Positions 38,627 to 47,036 of a stretch of 64,000 nt of DNA are shown here, in pieces. Source of the DNA: Flavobacterium aquatile LMG 4008 = ATCC 11947 (GTDB lineage Bacteria; Bacteroidota; Bacteroidia; Flavobacteriales; Flavobacteriaceae); assembly GCF_000757385.1 (NCBI RefSeq), contig NZ_JRHH01000003.1, forward strand, positions 1 through 64,000, given 5' to 3'. Position 1 is the stretch's first letter; every line of letters starts with the position of its first letter. Under the pieces are notes generated by a model that searched no databases, was not told the origin of the DNA, and worked only from the letters and a program-made list of their open reading frames with translations. The translations under genes and the position numbers were made by a program.

Positions 38627-38675
38627 TTTCGGTAACTTATTATAGATTTGCATCTTATAAGAATGAAAAATAGTT

Positions 38676-41390
38676 ATGAAAAGAATAGTAGTAAAATCAT
38701 TTAAGATTTTCGGAATTACAACAGGATTAATTTTGTTGTTAATGTTTTTATTACCAATCCTTTTTCCAGGTAAAATTGAACTTGAAATTAAAAAATTTGC
38801 CAATCAAAAATTGAAAGGAGAAGTAGCTTTTAAGGAAGCAAATCTTTCCTTTTTTAATCATTTTCCTTCCTTAACATTGTCATTAGAAGAGTTTTCATTA
38901 AAAGGTTCTGAACCATTTAAAAAAGATACTTTAGTTGCTGCCAACGAAATTGCCTTTGGAATAAACTTGAAGCATTTATTATTTAATGGAGATGTTACCA
39001 TTGATAAAGTTTTCCTATCAGATGCTTTTGTAAATATAAAAGTTAATGAAAAAGGAGAAGCCAATTATAACGTGTATGATTCCAATAATAAAGAAACTTT
39101 AAAAGATACAGCCTCAACAAAAATTCGATTAGATAAAATAACTATTGAAGATACACATCTTGTTTATGATGATAAAGCGACAAAAATTTTAATTGATGCA
39201 AAAGGATTTAATTATATAGGAAAAGGTGATTTAGACAAATCGATATTTGATTTAAAAACCGAGGCACATATCGATGATTTCAATTTCACATTTGATAACG
39301 AGCAATATCTGAAAAATAAAAAGGTAAACGCAGAATTAATCACAAAAGTAAATACCAATTCGCTTTCATTTATATTTGAACAAAATAATTTAAAAGTAAA
39401 TAAACTCCCAATTGACTTTGTTGGCAAACTAGATTTTCTTAAAAATGGTTACGATTTAGATTTTAAAGTGCAATCAAAAAACAGTAAGCTAAATGATTTC
39501 TTCACCGCATTGCCACCAGCATACGTAACTTGGTTGGAGAAAACAAAAGTAAAAGGGACTACCGATTTAGTTTTTACCTTAAAAGGAAAATATATTGCAT
39601 CAACTAATGAGAAACCCGATTTAGCATTCAACATGAAAATTCGTGACGGTGAAGTTAATTATAACAAAGCACCAATTTCAGCGACAAATATCTTCCTAAA
39701 TTTTGACACAAAATTACCTTTGTTAGATACAGAGAAATTGAAAGTAAATATTGATTCAATTTTCTTTAATGTTGGTAAAGATTATGTAAAAGCAATTGTT
39801 AAAACCGAAGGTGTAACTACGCCAAATATAGATGCCAGAATTAAATCTGAAATAAATTTAACCCAACTAGATCAGGCGTTTGGATTAGAAAATATGGATT
39901 TAAAAGGATTGCTGAACGTAGATATAAATTCTAAAGGCGTTTTTGATAAAGTCAACAAAAAACTACCAATAACAAAAGGTTTAATTTCCTTCAAAAGTGG
40001 CTATATTAAGACTGATTTTTATCCAAATGCAATGAAGAATATTAATCTTTTAGCATCCGTTTCTGATGATTCTGGAACATTAAAAGATTTGAAAATCAAT
40101 ATAAATCCAGCGTCATTTAATTTTGAAGGAAAGCCAATTTACGTTAAAGCAAATCTTGAAAATTTTGAAAACATTAAATATGATATTGATGCCAAAGGCG
40201 AATTAGATTTGGCAAAAATCTATAAAGTGTTTTCTCAAAAAGGATTGGATTTAGAAGGTTACATAAAAGCTGATGTGTCGTTTAAAGGTACTCAACAAGA
40301 TGCAATTGCTGGAAATTACAGTAAATTAAACAATAAAGGAACGCTAATTCTTAGGAATATCCGAACCAAATCAGAATACCTTCCTAAACCATTTATAATT
40401 AAAGAAGGGTTTTTTGTTTTCAATCAAGATAAAATGAATTTCAATAATTTCATTGCGGTATATGGAAAATCCGATTTTAAAATGAATGGCTATATGCAGA
40501 ATGTAATCGATTTTGTGCTGTCGGATAAAGCTGTTTTAAAAGGCGATTTCAATGTTGATGCCAACTACATAAACATTGATGAATTTATGTCTAAATCTGA
40601 TGTGAAAACAAGTGAAGCTACTTCAACGTCAAATGGTGTTGTGGTAATTCCACCAAATTTTGATTTGCAATTTAATTGTTCAGCACAAAAAGTAGATTTT
40701 GACGAATTAAAATTGCAAAACTTAAAAGGTAATGTAACCATCAATAATGGAAAATTGTATCTAAATAAATCAGCTTTTGATATTATAGGTTCTAATGTGG
40801 CAATGGATGTAATTTATGGAAGTGAATCTGCAAGTAAAGCATTCTTCGATTTTAAGGTTCTGGCTAAAGAGTTTGATATAAAACGAGCTTACAACGAAAT
40901 TAAAATGTTTCGCGAAATGGCATCAGCTGCTGAAAATGCTGAAGGAATTATTTCATTAGATTACAAAGTTGGTGGAAAATTAAACAATGAAATGATGCCA
41001 ATTTACCCGTCAATTAAAGGCGGCGGAACACTATCTGTGAAGAAAGTAAAAATGAAAGGTTTTAAGATGTTCGGCGCAGTTAGTAAAAAAACAGGTAAAG
41101 ACGGAATTAAAAATCCAGATGTTTCTAATGTCGATATTAAGTCAACCATAAAAAATAACATTATAACCATAGAACGATTTAAGTTTAAAGTAGCAGGTTT
41201 TAGACCAAGAATTGAAGGCACAACAAGTTTTGATGGACGATTAAACATTAAAATGCGTTTGGGTTTACCGCCATTAGGAATTATAGGAATTCCATTATCA
41301 GTAACTGGAACAAAAGATAATCCAAAAGTAAAGTTAGGTCGAAAAACAGAAGATTTGGAAGAAACAGAGTATGAAGAGACTACTCCATAA
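38676..41390 (+). CDS. AsmA-family protein
   Basis: 904 residues. One N-terminal transmembrane segment (ITTGLILLLMFLLPILF, near 14-30), then a long, repetitive beta-rich domain typical of AsmA/TamB-type proteins (N-terminal block KIELEIKKFANQKLKGEVAFKEANLSFF; C-terminal block GRLNIKMRLGLPPLGIIGIPLSVTGT near 867-892). Such proteins lie in the periplasm and are thought to help lipid or outer-membrane protein transport between the membranes. No catalytic motif is expected or seen. Monocistronic: terminators lie on both sides, at 38591 and 41411. The exact AsmA subgroup cannot be told here. Confidence 0.88.
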   Translation: MKRIVVKSFKIFGITTGLILLLMFLLPILFPGKIELEIKKFANQKLKGEVAFKEANLSFFNHFPSLTLSLEEFSLKGSEPFKKDTLVAANEIAFGINLKHLLFNGDVTIDKVFLSDAFVNIKVNEKGEANYNVYDSNNKETLKDTASTKIRLDKITIEDTHLVYDDKATKILIDAKGFNYIGKGDLDKSIFDLKTEAHIDDFNFTFDNEQYLKNKKVNAELITKVNTNSLSFIFEQNNLKVNKLPIDFVGKLDFLKNGYDLDFKVQSKNSKLNDFFTALPPAYVTWLEKTKVKGTTDLVFTLKGKYIASTNEKPDLAFNMKIRDGEVNYNKAPISATNIFLNFDTKLPLLDTEKLKVNIDSIFFNVGKDYVKAIVKTEGVTTPNIDARIKSEINLTQLDQAFGLENMDLKGLLNVDINSKGVFDKVNKKLPITKGLISFKSGYIKTDFYPNAMKNINLLASVSDDSGTLKDLKININPASFNFEGKPIYVKANLENFENIKYDIDAKGELDLAKIYKVFSQKGLDLEGYIKADVSFKGTQQDAIAGNYSKLNNKGTLILRNIRTKSEYLPKPFIIKEGFFVFNQDKMNFNNFIAVYGKSDFKMNGYMQNVIDFVLSDKAVLKGDFNVDANYINIDEFMSKSDVKTSEATSTSNGVVVIPPNFDLQFNCSAQKVDFDELKLQNLKGNVTINNGKLYLNKSAFDIIGSNVAMDVIYGSESASKAFFDFKVLAKEFDIKRAYNEIKMFREMASAAENAEGIISLDYKVGGKLNNEMMPIYPSIKGGGTLSVKKVKMKGFKMFGAVSKKTGKDGIKNPDVSNVDIKSTIKNNIITIERFKFKVAGFRPRIEGTTSFDGRLNIKMRLGLPPLGIIGIPLSVTGTKDNPKVKLGRKTEDLEETEYEETTP

Positions 41391-41410
41391 TCTTAAAAAT
41401 TATAATTAAT

Positions 41411-41444
41411 AAACGCATTGCTGAAAAGTTGATGCGTTTTTTTT
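41411..41444 (+). terminator. Terminator of the AsmA-like gene
   Basis: AAACGCAT (41411-41418) and ATGCGTTT (41432-41439) are perfect arms followed by a T-run. Confidence 0.85.
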
Positions 41445-41460
41445 GTTTAATTTCAAAAAA

Positions 41461-41490
41461 CAAAAAACCCGAATATTGCTATTCGGGTTT
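41461..41490 (-). terminator. Stranded former terminator of tRNA-Phe
   Basis: AACCCGAATA (41466-41475) and TATTCGGGTT (41480-41489) form a perfect stem around a 4-base loop. On the minus strand a T-run follows. It lies directly beside the displaced tRNA 3' end (attL) at 41492, just where a tRNA terminator would have been before the element inserted. Confidence 0.75.
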
Positions 41491-41491
41491 C

Positions 41492-41504
41492 GTGGTACCT
41501 CCAG
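41492..41504. other. Left attachment site (attL core)
   Basis: GTGGTACCTCCAG, identical to the last bases of the tRNA-Phe gene plus one flanking base (48653-48665). Beyond 41504 the similarity to the tRNA stops. Confidence 0.85.
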
Positions 41505-41631
41505 TACCATTAATATTTAATCTGCTTAATTTTATCTTTTCTCATTTCAATTATATAAGCATTAATAATAAAGGCATTAAATGTATTTAAGTTTAGTTGA
41601 ATTAATTTCAATTAAAATAAATTTTAAATAT

Positions 41632-41654
41632 AAAGCACCCTATCAAGCACCCTA
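41632..41654. repeat. Left arm-type repeat of the element
   Basis: AAAGCACCCTATCAAGCACC continuing to 41654; two tandem AAGCACYCT boxes. Matches 48586-48608 at 21 of 23 positions. It overlaps the -33 region of the integrase promoter, so the same protein binding could control integrase expression. Confidence 0.7.
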
Positions 41655-41667
41655 TTTATAATTTCAT

Positions 41668-41675
41668 TATATTTG
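41668..41675 (+). promoter_or_regulatory. Integrase promoter -7 box
   Basis: TATATTTG, an exact TAnnTTTG match, 17 bases before the integrase ATG at 41693. The transcript would have a very short leader. Confidence 0.65.
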
Positions 41676-41692
41676 TCTGTAATATAAAAGAT

Positions 41693-42991
41693 ATGATTAA
41701 GACAGTTGAAAATTCTAATGGAATAGTAAGATTTGCATTCAAAGAACCTAAAAAGTTACTTGAAACGGATAAAAAGAAAGAGAGTTTAATTTTTCTTCAT
41801 TTTTCTTATGGTGGAAATAGGTTTAAATATTCTACAGGTTATAAATCTTGTTTTATGGATTGGGATTTTGACAAACAACGAATAAAGCAAACTAAAGTAA
41901 ATATTATTAACGCAAATGAAGTTAATGAGTTTTTAAGCAATATTGAAAACGTTGTTAAAAAAGAATATTCTCGTTTAATAGCTGAACATTTAATTGTTTC
42001 TAATAAAATTTTAAAGTCGTTTTTAGATGATTATTTGAATAAAAATGTAGTTGTCAATAATTCCAAGCCTAAAACATTTTTTGAATTTGCTGATGAGTTT
42101 TTAGAATTAAAATCAAAAGAGATAGTTGATGTAACAAAACGCTCTTATAAACAAACATTATTAAAAGTTAAAAATTTTGGAATTGAGAATGATGAAAAAA
42201 TCTCTTTTAATTCTTTTGATAAAACGTTTGTAATTAATTTTATTGAATACCTACAAGAAAATGATTTTTCTCAAAACACTATTTCTAAACATTTAAAAAA
42301 TCTTAAAACATTTCTAATAGAAGCAAGTCAAAAGAGGTTAATTGATAATTTAGATTTTAATATTAAAGACTTCAGTTTTTCTCCCGAAGAAACAACAGCA
42401 ATTTATTTAACCGAAATAGAACTTAGTCAAATGTTGGAACTTGATTTGTCTGAAAAAAAACATTATGAACTTGCAAGAGATATTTTTCTTATTGGTTGTT
42501 ATACAGGTCAGAGGATTTCAGATTATAATGGATTAACTAAATCATCAATCAAAACTATTAATGGAAAAGAATATTTTTCTATTAAGCAAAAGAAGACAAA
42601 AGCAAGAGTTAATTGTCCTATTACAAAAGAAATTCGTCAAATCATGAATTTGCGCCATAATGGAGAACCTCCAAGAAAGATTTTAGAAAAAGACTTAAAT
42701 AAATACATTAAAAAAATCGGTGAAATTTTGAAGTTTGAAGAAAAAATCGAATGTATTTATAATAAAGGAGGAAAGCAAATAATTGAACAAATTCCAAAGT
42801 TTAAATTGATTCATTCTCATACTGCAAGAAGAAGCTTTTGTACAAATAAATATAAAATTAAAATGCCTGTTTATGATATTATGATGTTCAGCGGTCACAA
42901 GACAGAAAAAGAATTTTATAAATATATAAGAATTATAGGAGAGGAAAGGGCATCATATATTGTTGATAGTGGATTGTATTTTAATTTATAA
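41693..42991 (+). CDS. Tyrosine recombinase/integrase of the tRNA-Phe element
   Basis: 432 residues. An N-terminal arm-binding and core-binding region (about 30-215; the SAM-like helices include FFEFADEFLELKSKEI), then the catalytic domain with R274 (YTGQRISD), H376 and R379 (HSHTARRSF), H402 (FSGHKTEKEF) and the nucleophile Y411 (YKYIRI). All expected catalytic residues are present, so the enzyme should be active. It would catalyse integration and excision between the 13-base att cores at tRNA-Phe. The gene lies at the end away from the tRNA, reading into the element. Confidence 0.93.
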   Translation: MIKTVENSNGIVRFAFKEPKKLLETDKKKESLIFLHFSYGGNRFKYSTGYKSCFMDWDFDKQRIKQTKVNIINANEVNEFLSNIENVVKKEYSRLIAEHLIVSNKILKSFLDDYLNKNVVVNNSKPKTFFEFADEFLELKSKEIVDVTKRSYKQTLLKVKNFGIENDEKISFNSFDKTFVINFIEYLQENDFSQNTISKHLKNLKTFLIEASQKRLIDNLDFNIKDFSFSPEETTAIYLTEIELSQMLELDLSEKKHYELARDIFLIGCYTGQRISDYNGLTKSSIKTINGKEYFSIKQKKTKARVNCPITKEIRQIMNLRHNGEPPRKILEKDLNKYIKKIGEILKFEEKIECIYNKGGKQIIEQIPKFKLIHSHTARRSFCTNKYKIKMPVYDIMMFSGHKTEKEFYKYIRIIGEERASYIVDSGLYFNL

Positions 42992-43138
42992 ACAACATCA
43001 AACAAACACAAAGCAATAATCACATCACATAACGGTTAAAAAGAAAAAACAACAAATCTATTGAGATAACTAATTCAAGAAAAAGCAACTATAAATAAGT
43101 TAAGATGATACTATAAAATTCAATGTTTGAGTATGGCA

Positions 43139-43360
43139 TTATTTAAAATCTAAAATATCTTTTGGCTCAATTTCTAAAGCATTTGCAATTTTGATTATAG
43201 TTTTGATTGTTGCAAATACTTCGCCTCTTTCAACTCTTCCAATGGATGTTTTAGGCATATTACATATATCGGCAAGACCTTGTTGAGATATTTCTTTGCT
43301 TTCTCTCAATTGCCTAATATGAATACCTAATTTTGAAATATATTCTTCCTCAAAAATCAT
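43139..43360 (-). CDS. XRE-family HTH regulator
   Basis: 73 residues, a single Cro/C1-type helix-turn-helix: IRQLRESKEISQQGLADICNMPKTSIGRVERG spans about residues 15-46, with the usual SQQGLADICNM and IGRVERG helices. Nothing else is attached, so it is a small DNA-binding repressor-like protein. It faces a perfect palindrome (43443-43458) about 83 bases upstream and is convergent with the integrase gene. It probably controls element genes, which is an inference from position. Confidence 0.88.
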   Translation of the reverse strand: MIFEEEYISKLGIHIRQLRESKEISQQGLADICNMPKTSIGRVERGEVFATIKTIIKIANALEIEPKDILDFK

Positions 43361-43419
43361 ATTTCAAAGGTCAACAAGAAATAAATTTCAGTCAGTCACA
43401 TTTAAGCGACCAATTTTAT

Positions 43420-43427
43420 TATATTTG
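43420..43427 (+). promoter_or_regulatory. Plus-strand promoter -7 box beside the palindrome
   Basis: TATATTTG, exact TAnnTTTG. Transcription would start near 43434, just before the palindrome at 43443-43458 and about 170 bases before the secreted-protein gene at 43605. Confidence 0.5.
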
Positions 43428-43442
43428 AAAAAGTTTATGTAA

Positions 43443-43458
43443 TTACGGAAATCCGTAA
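43443..43458. promoter_or_regulatory. Palindromic operator candidate of the XRE regulator
   Basis: TTACGGA-AA-TCCGTAA: perfect 7-base arms with a 2-base spacer, GC-richer than the surrounding DNA. It lies just downstream of the -7 box at 43420-43427, a place where a bound protein would block transcription. Confidence 0.6.
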
Positions 43459-43604
43459 AATAGCATTAATTAGAATTATAATATTTGCATTGATATAAAA
43501 AATATAGCGTAACATTGAGATTATTTAATAAGTTATAAATGTTAAATCCACGCTTTTGGTTGTTTAATTTTCACTTTGGGTTTGAGTGATTATATCTAAA
43601 ATCT

Positions 43605-44093
43605 ATGAAAACACTTATTTTTTTGTTACTTTTTTGCAGTTTTTCATTTGCGCAAACTTCAACTGAAAAGTGGAATGACTACAATAGACGATACGAATAT
43701 TTCGATTCAAATGGCAATATGACAGGTTATAAAACCTACAATTCATATACGCAAGCTTGGGAATATTATAAAATTGAAAATACTCAACGTCAAGTTGTTC
43801 AATCTTATGACTTTAACACGGCGTACAAAGTTTTAGAGTATAAACAAAATAAGTTTGATAATAATTTTGCTAAAATTCAAAACTATATAAATCATATGTT
43901 TGACAATCTACGTCAATCAGACAATGAACCTGAAATAATCAATCGTGTTATAAGAAGATTTGAGGATGAAGCTGTTGATAAAATACCTAAAGATGCTGAT
44001 TTATCACAAGATTACAATAGAGAACTAATAATGAAATTTCTATATCAACAAGCTAAACGAATAATGAAAAGTGAAGGACTTCTAAAAGAATAA
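43605..44093 (+). CDS. Small secreted protein of the element, function unknown
   Basis: 162 residues with a clear signal peptide (MKTLIFLLLFCSFSFAQ, cleaved near 17). The mature part starts with an aromatic-rich stretch with a repeated pattern (WNDYNRRYEYFDSNGNMTGY and YNSYTQAWEYY, about 23-57), followed by a mainly helical, charged C-terminal half (about 70-162). No catalytic motif or known family is recognised. It lies between the XRE operator region and the lipoprotein genes, on the same strand as the protease. As cargo it may act in the periplasm or outside the cell. Confidence 0.7.
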   Translation: MKTLIFLLLFCSFSFAQTSTEKWNDYNRRYEYFDSNGNMTGYKTYNSYTQAWEYYKIENTQRQVVQSYDFNTAYKVLEYKQNKFDNNFAKIQNYINHMFDNLRQSDNEPEIINRVIRRFEDEAVDKIPKDADLSQDYNRELIMKFLYQQAKRIMKSEGLLKE

Positions 44094-44249
44094 AAATTAA
44101 TTTCAAAAGACATATTGAAATAATCAATGACAAAATTGTATGTTTGATAGATTTTAATTAAAAAATGCTTTTTGCTATTTTAAAGCTATGTTCTTACAAG
44201 TATGATAGATAATAAATTATACACTTAAATTGTTAATAAATTCAAAATT

Positions 44250-44402
44250 ATGAAAATAAAATTTTTATCATTAATCTTATTGACTTTTCTATTCTCCTGT
44301 AGGAGTAATAGAGATAATTGTATCCAAGACCTTGTTGATAATAAAGGATATTCTTATGATGATGCATGTGAGATATGCGATAATGAATCAGTAAGAGATT
44401 GA
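44250..44402 (+). CDS. 50-residue putative lipoprotein (small ORF)
   Basis: ATG at 44250 to TGA at 44400-44402. The translation starts MKIKFLSLILLTFLFSC, a good lipoprotein signal with Cys17, then a short acidic tail with three more cysteines (Cys24, Cys40, Cys43) in the mature part. It lies between the secreted protein and the trypsin-like lipoprotein, both also exported. No family is recognised. The lipobox and lysine-rich n-region make it more than a chance ORF, but at 50 residues it could still be a truncated remnant. Confidence 0.55.
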   Translation: MKIKFLSLILLTFLFSCRSNRDNCIQDLVDNKGYSYDDACEICDNESVRD

Positions 44403-44538
44403 GCATAGTAATTAAAAAAAACACTTATTTCATTTATCCAATATTTTTAGTTACCCATTAACTAATAAATCAATTCTCATTACTAAAATAATGTTATTAG
44501 AACATAAAATGATGTTTTAATAATAAAATTAAGTTTTT

Positions 44539-45627
44539 ATGAAAAATTCTATAATTAAACTATTGATATTTTTTATTTCTTTTCAATTTATTTCGTGTTC
44601 AAAAAATATTGAACCTGAAAGCCCCGAGAAGATTTTTGAAAAGTATAAAAGTAGTGTAGTACTAATAGCAAGTCAATATTATTACGAAGTAAATGATGGG
44701 CAATCAAAATATTACTACTCGCCAGATTCTCAAAAAAAAATATTTTTTACAGAGAAAGAAGCTATTGAAAATTTATCATTTTCTTCAGGAACAGGGTTTA
44801 TAATATCAGAAAAAGGCGAAATCATTACTAACAATCATGTAGTAAACAATAAAGATGAAAATTATAAAGTTGAACTAGTTAAATTAAATGAAAAGCTAAA
44901 GGAGCATATTATTTATAATGTCAAAAAGTATAGTGATACATTAGACCTAATAAAAACAACTTATATAGAACATTTTGAACAAATGGATTATTATGAAAAA
45001 CAAAACCTTCAAAATAGATTTGATTTTCTATCCAATGAAAAAGATTATTTAGCCGAATTATATCGTAAAATTGAGTTTTTAGATTTTAGCAATGCAACTT
45101 CTAAATTAATAATACATAAATTAGGAATAGCATTTAATGACACTCATGTTACTGAATTAGATGACTTACAAGAATGTGTAGTTGTGAAAACATCAGAGAG
45201 AGAAAATATTGACTTAGCTTTAATACAGACAAAAAATAAAAATTTTAATGTAAAACCCAATTATATTCTAAATTTTAAAGACAATAATCCAAACCTAATT
45301 GAAAATCCATCAAAAAATAAAGAACGAGATATAAAAAATCCAATAAAAATAAATGAAGATGTATTTATGATTGGTTTTAATAGAGGGTTTTCTTTAGCTA
45401 AAACTAAACAAGGAATTAAATCACAATTTACTAGTGGTAAAATAAGTCAGGAAAATGACGGAGAGCGCATTTTATATACAATTCCAACATTAGAGGGTTC
45501 TAGTGGTAGCCCTATAATTGATAAATGGGGGAATTTAGTTGGGGTAAATTTTGCAAAAATAACAAATAGTCAAAACTTTAGTTTTGGAGTTCCAGTTTTT
45601 GAGGTAAAATCTTTTTATGAAAATTAA
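44539..45627 (+). CDS. Trypsin-like (S1 family) serine protease lipoprotein
   Basis: 362 residues. Lipoprotein signal with Cys20 (FQFISC). The chymotrypsin-fold triad is complete: H100 (IITNNHVV), D225 (ENIDLALIQ) and S322 (LEGSSGSPII), with the preceding SSGTGFIIS strand. The gap between His and Asp is about 125 residues, longer than in common HtrA/trypsin domains; the insert (about 105-210) is charged and helical (KLNEKLKEH..., NRFDFLSNEKDYLAEL). There is no PDZ domain, so it is not a standard DegP. It should be anchored in the envelope. Its target is unknown; a role in protecting the element's host or in surface-protein processing is speculation. Confidence 0.85.
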   Translation: MKNSIIKLLIFFISFQFISCSKNIEPESPEKIFEKYKSSVVLIASQYYYEVNDGQSKYYYSPDSQKKIFFTEKEAIENLSFSSGTGFIISEKGEIITNNHVVNNKDENYKVELVKLNEKLKEHIIYNVKKYSDTLDLIKTTYIEHFEQMDYYEKQNLQNRFDFLSNEKDYLAELYRKIEFLDFSNATSKLIIHKLGIAFNDTHVTELDDLQECVVVKTSERENIDLALIQTKNKNFNVKPNYILNFKDNNPNLIENPSKNKERDIKNPIKINEDVFMIGFNRGFSLAKTKQGIKSQFTSGKISQENDGERILYTIPTLEGSSGSPIIDKWGNLVGVNFAKITNSQNFSFGVPVFEVKSFYEN

Positions 45628-45679
45628 TTTACTAAAATTATAAACTATCTTTTATTGTATTAACTGTAAAAATATAAAA

Positions 45680-45703
45680 AAACCCACACTAAAAGGTGGG
45701 TTT
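45680..45703. terminator. Terminator between protease and Rep-like genes
   Basis: AAACCCAC (45680-45687) and GTGGGTTT (45696-45703) with an 8-base loop. The run of A residues before it gives a strong T-run on the minus strand, so it mainly serves the Rep-like gene; it may also stop the protease transcript. Confidence 0.8.
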
Positions 45704-45734
45704 GTTAATTATATTATAGTTTGCATTTTAGCCC

Positions 45735-46658
45735 CTAAGCAATATTTAATAATAAAAGATTTTCATCGCAATCATTCAAAAGTTCTTGAAATTTAGATTC
45801 AAGATTTTCAAGAATCTCTTTTTTGGTTTTATTCAAATTATGCTTTTCAACCAATAAATTAAAATCTCTCTTAACTCTATTAAATACTTTTAAAGACTCT
45901 TCTTTTTTCAGGTGTTTCCAATAGTTTGGGTTTGTAAATTTCACTAAATTAGCTTTGTCTTCTTTTGGTAGATTTAAGAGATAGAATTCATCAACTATGG
46001 TTAATTCATTAAACTCTTTTAAAAGCCTCTCATAAAGCCTATAAATTACCTCAATTTCGTTTAAATCTTCTAATTTGAATATTCCTAGATTCTGAATATA
46101 TCTTTTTTTAATTATCTTTAATTCAATTCTCAATCTATGCTTTTTCAAATGATATTGTTTTGATTTATTATAAATCTTAATATAAAAATCTGTCGTTCTA
46201 AATTCTTTAAAATCACCTTTCCCACCAAATTTGTCATCCCTGTAATGATGTTTATTTCTGTACATCATAAGATTATAATCAATTATATCTTGTGGGTTTT
46301 TACTAACATCAATGTTAATTCCAAATTCAAGATTAGTCAAAGAAGTTGAATTTTCAATCTTTAATTTTTTAGTCAAATAAGAAATAACTTCTTTCACTTG
46401 GCAAAAACTGAAATCATTATAATTTTGGTCTTCATCAAATAAAATTAAGTTTCTAAACTTATGTAAACTACCGTTGATGTATGCATTTATTAAAGTAATT
46501 GAAACATCTAAATTTTTATATTTCCCTCTTTTTGGGTACGAACTTATTTCACCTGTAAAAAGATTAATAAAAGTCATCAAATCAATTATTTTACTTGAGA
46601 CAATAAAATTTTCAAACTTGTCTTTCTCTACTATCTGAAATTTTACGCTATCTATCAT
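45735..46658 (-). CDS. Rolling-circle replication-like protein (phage gene II/X-like), tentative
   Basis: 307 residues. The central block resembles filamentous-phage gene II/X and related plasmid replication proteins: TNLEFGINIDV, GGKGDFKEFRTTDFYIKIYNKSKQ and HRLRIELKIIKKR (about residues 107-183), i.e. a strand pair, a KxYxK element and an R-x-E strand in the expected order. I did not find an unambiguous HUH metal motif, so the family call is tentative. It overlaps by one base the excisionase-like HTH gene upstream (46658), suggesting cotranscription. It could replicate the excised circle. Alternative: an unrelated DNA-binding protein of mobile elements. Confidence 0.5.
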   Translation of the reverse strand: MIDSVKFQIVEKDKFENFIVSSKIIDLMTFINLFTGEISSYPKRGKYKNLDVSITLINAYINGSLHKFRNLILFDEDQNYNDFSFCQVKEVISYLTKKLKIENSTSLTNLEFGINIDVSKNPQDIIDYNLMMYRNKHHYRDDKFGGKGDFKEFRTTDFYIKIYNKSKQYHLKKHRLRIELKIIKKRYIQNLGIFKLEDLNEIEVIYRLYERLLKEFNELTIVDEFYLLNLPKEDKANLVKFTNPNYWKHLKKEESLKVFNRVKRDFNLLVEKHNLNKTKKEILENLESKFQELLNDCDENLLLLNIA

Positions 46659-46954
46659 TATGCTACTGAATTAAGTTTGTTCATAACGTCATTTTTCAAA
46701 TAGTAAACTCTGTTGCCCATTTTTTTGGCTTCAAGAATTTTTTTATTGTTCCAATGGAATAAAGTTTCAACAGATACATTCAAGAGCTTTGCAGTCTCTT
46801 TTCTTGAATAAATCTTTTCTTCATCATTTTCGATCGGATTTAATTGAATAACTTTAATGAGTTTATTCAATAGCTCTGTTTGAGATTTTGCAATTAGTTC
46901 TTGCAATTCGTTTACATTTAATTGTACCAATAATTTTTCATTTTGCTTTGTCAT
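46658..46954 (-). CDS. Excisionase-like helix-turn-helix protein
   Basis: 98 residues. An N-terminal coiled, Lys/Gln-rich stretch is followed by a MerR/Xis-like winged HTH (YSRKETAKLLNVSVETLFHWNNKKIL...MGNRVYYLKNDVMNKL, about 49-95) as in excisionases and in small HTH proteins of Bacteroidota elements. These proteins direct the integrase toward excision or activate element genes. It overlaps the Rep-like gene by one base and has its own -7 box at 46983-46990. Function is inferred from fold and place. Confidence 0.85.
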   Translation of the reverse strand: MTKQNEKLLVQLNVNELQELIAKSQTELLNKLIKVIQLNPIENDEEKIYSRKETAKLLNVSVETLFHWNNKKILEAKKMGNRVYYLKNDVMNKLNSVA

Positions 46955-46982
46955 ATATTAATGAGTTTTAAAATTTATTTGA

Positions 46983-46990
46983 CAAAATTA
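46983..46990 (-). promoter_or_regulatory. Promoter -7 box of the HTH-Rep operon
   Basis: TAATTTTG on the minus strand (exact TAnnTTTG), 28 bases before the ATG at 46954. GTAC-containing motifs (47007-47010 and GTACGTAC at 47019-47026) lie where a -33 factor or regulator would bind. Confidence 0.6.
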
Positions 46991-47036
46991 TGTTATTGTA
47001 ATTATGGTACTTTTTTATGTACGTACTTAAAAAACA

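Noticed and set aside
44539..45627. DegP/HtrA housekeeping protease
   Set aside because: The triad fits S1C-like enzymes but there is no PDZ domain, the His-Asp gap is unusually long, and it lies inside the mobile element.
45735..46658. Relaxase or mobilization protein
   Set aside because: No relaxase motif series (HxH with upstream Tyr) could be placed, and the motif order fits phage/plasmid replication proteins better.
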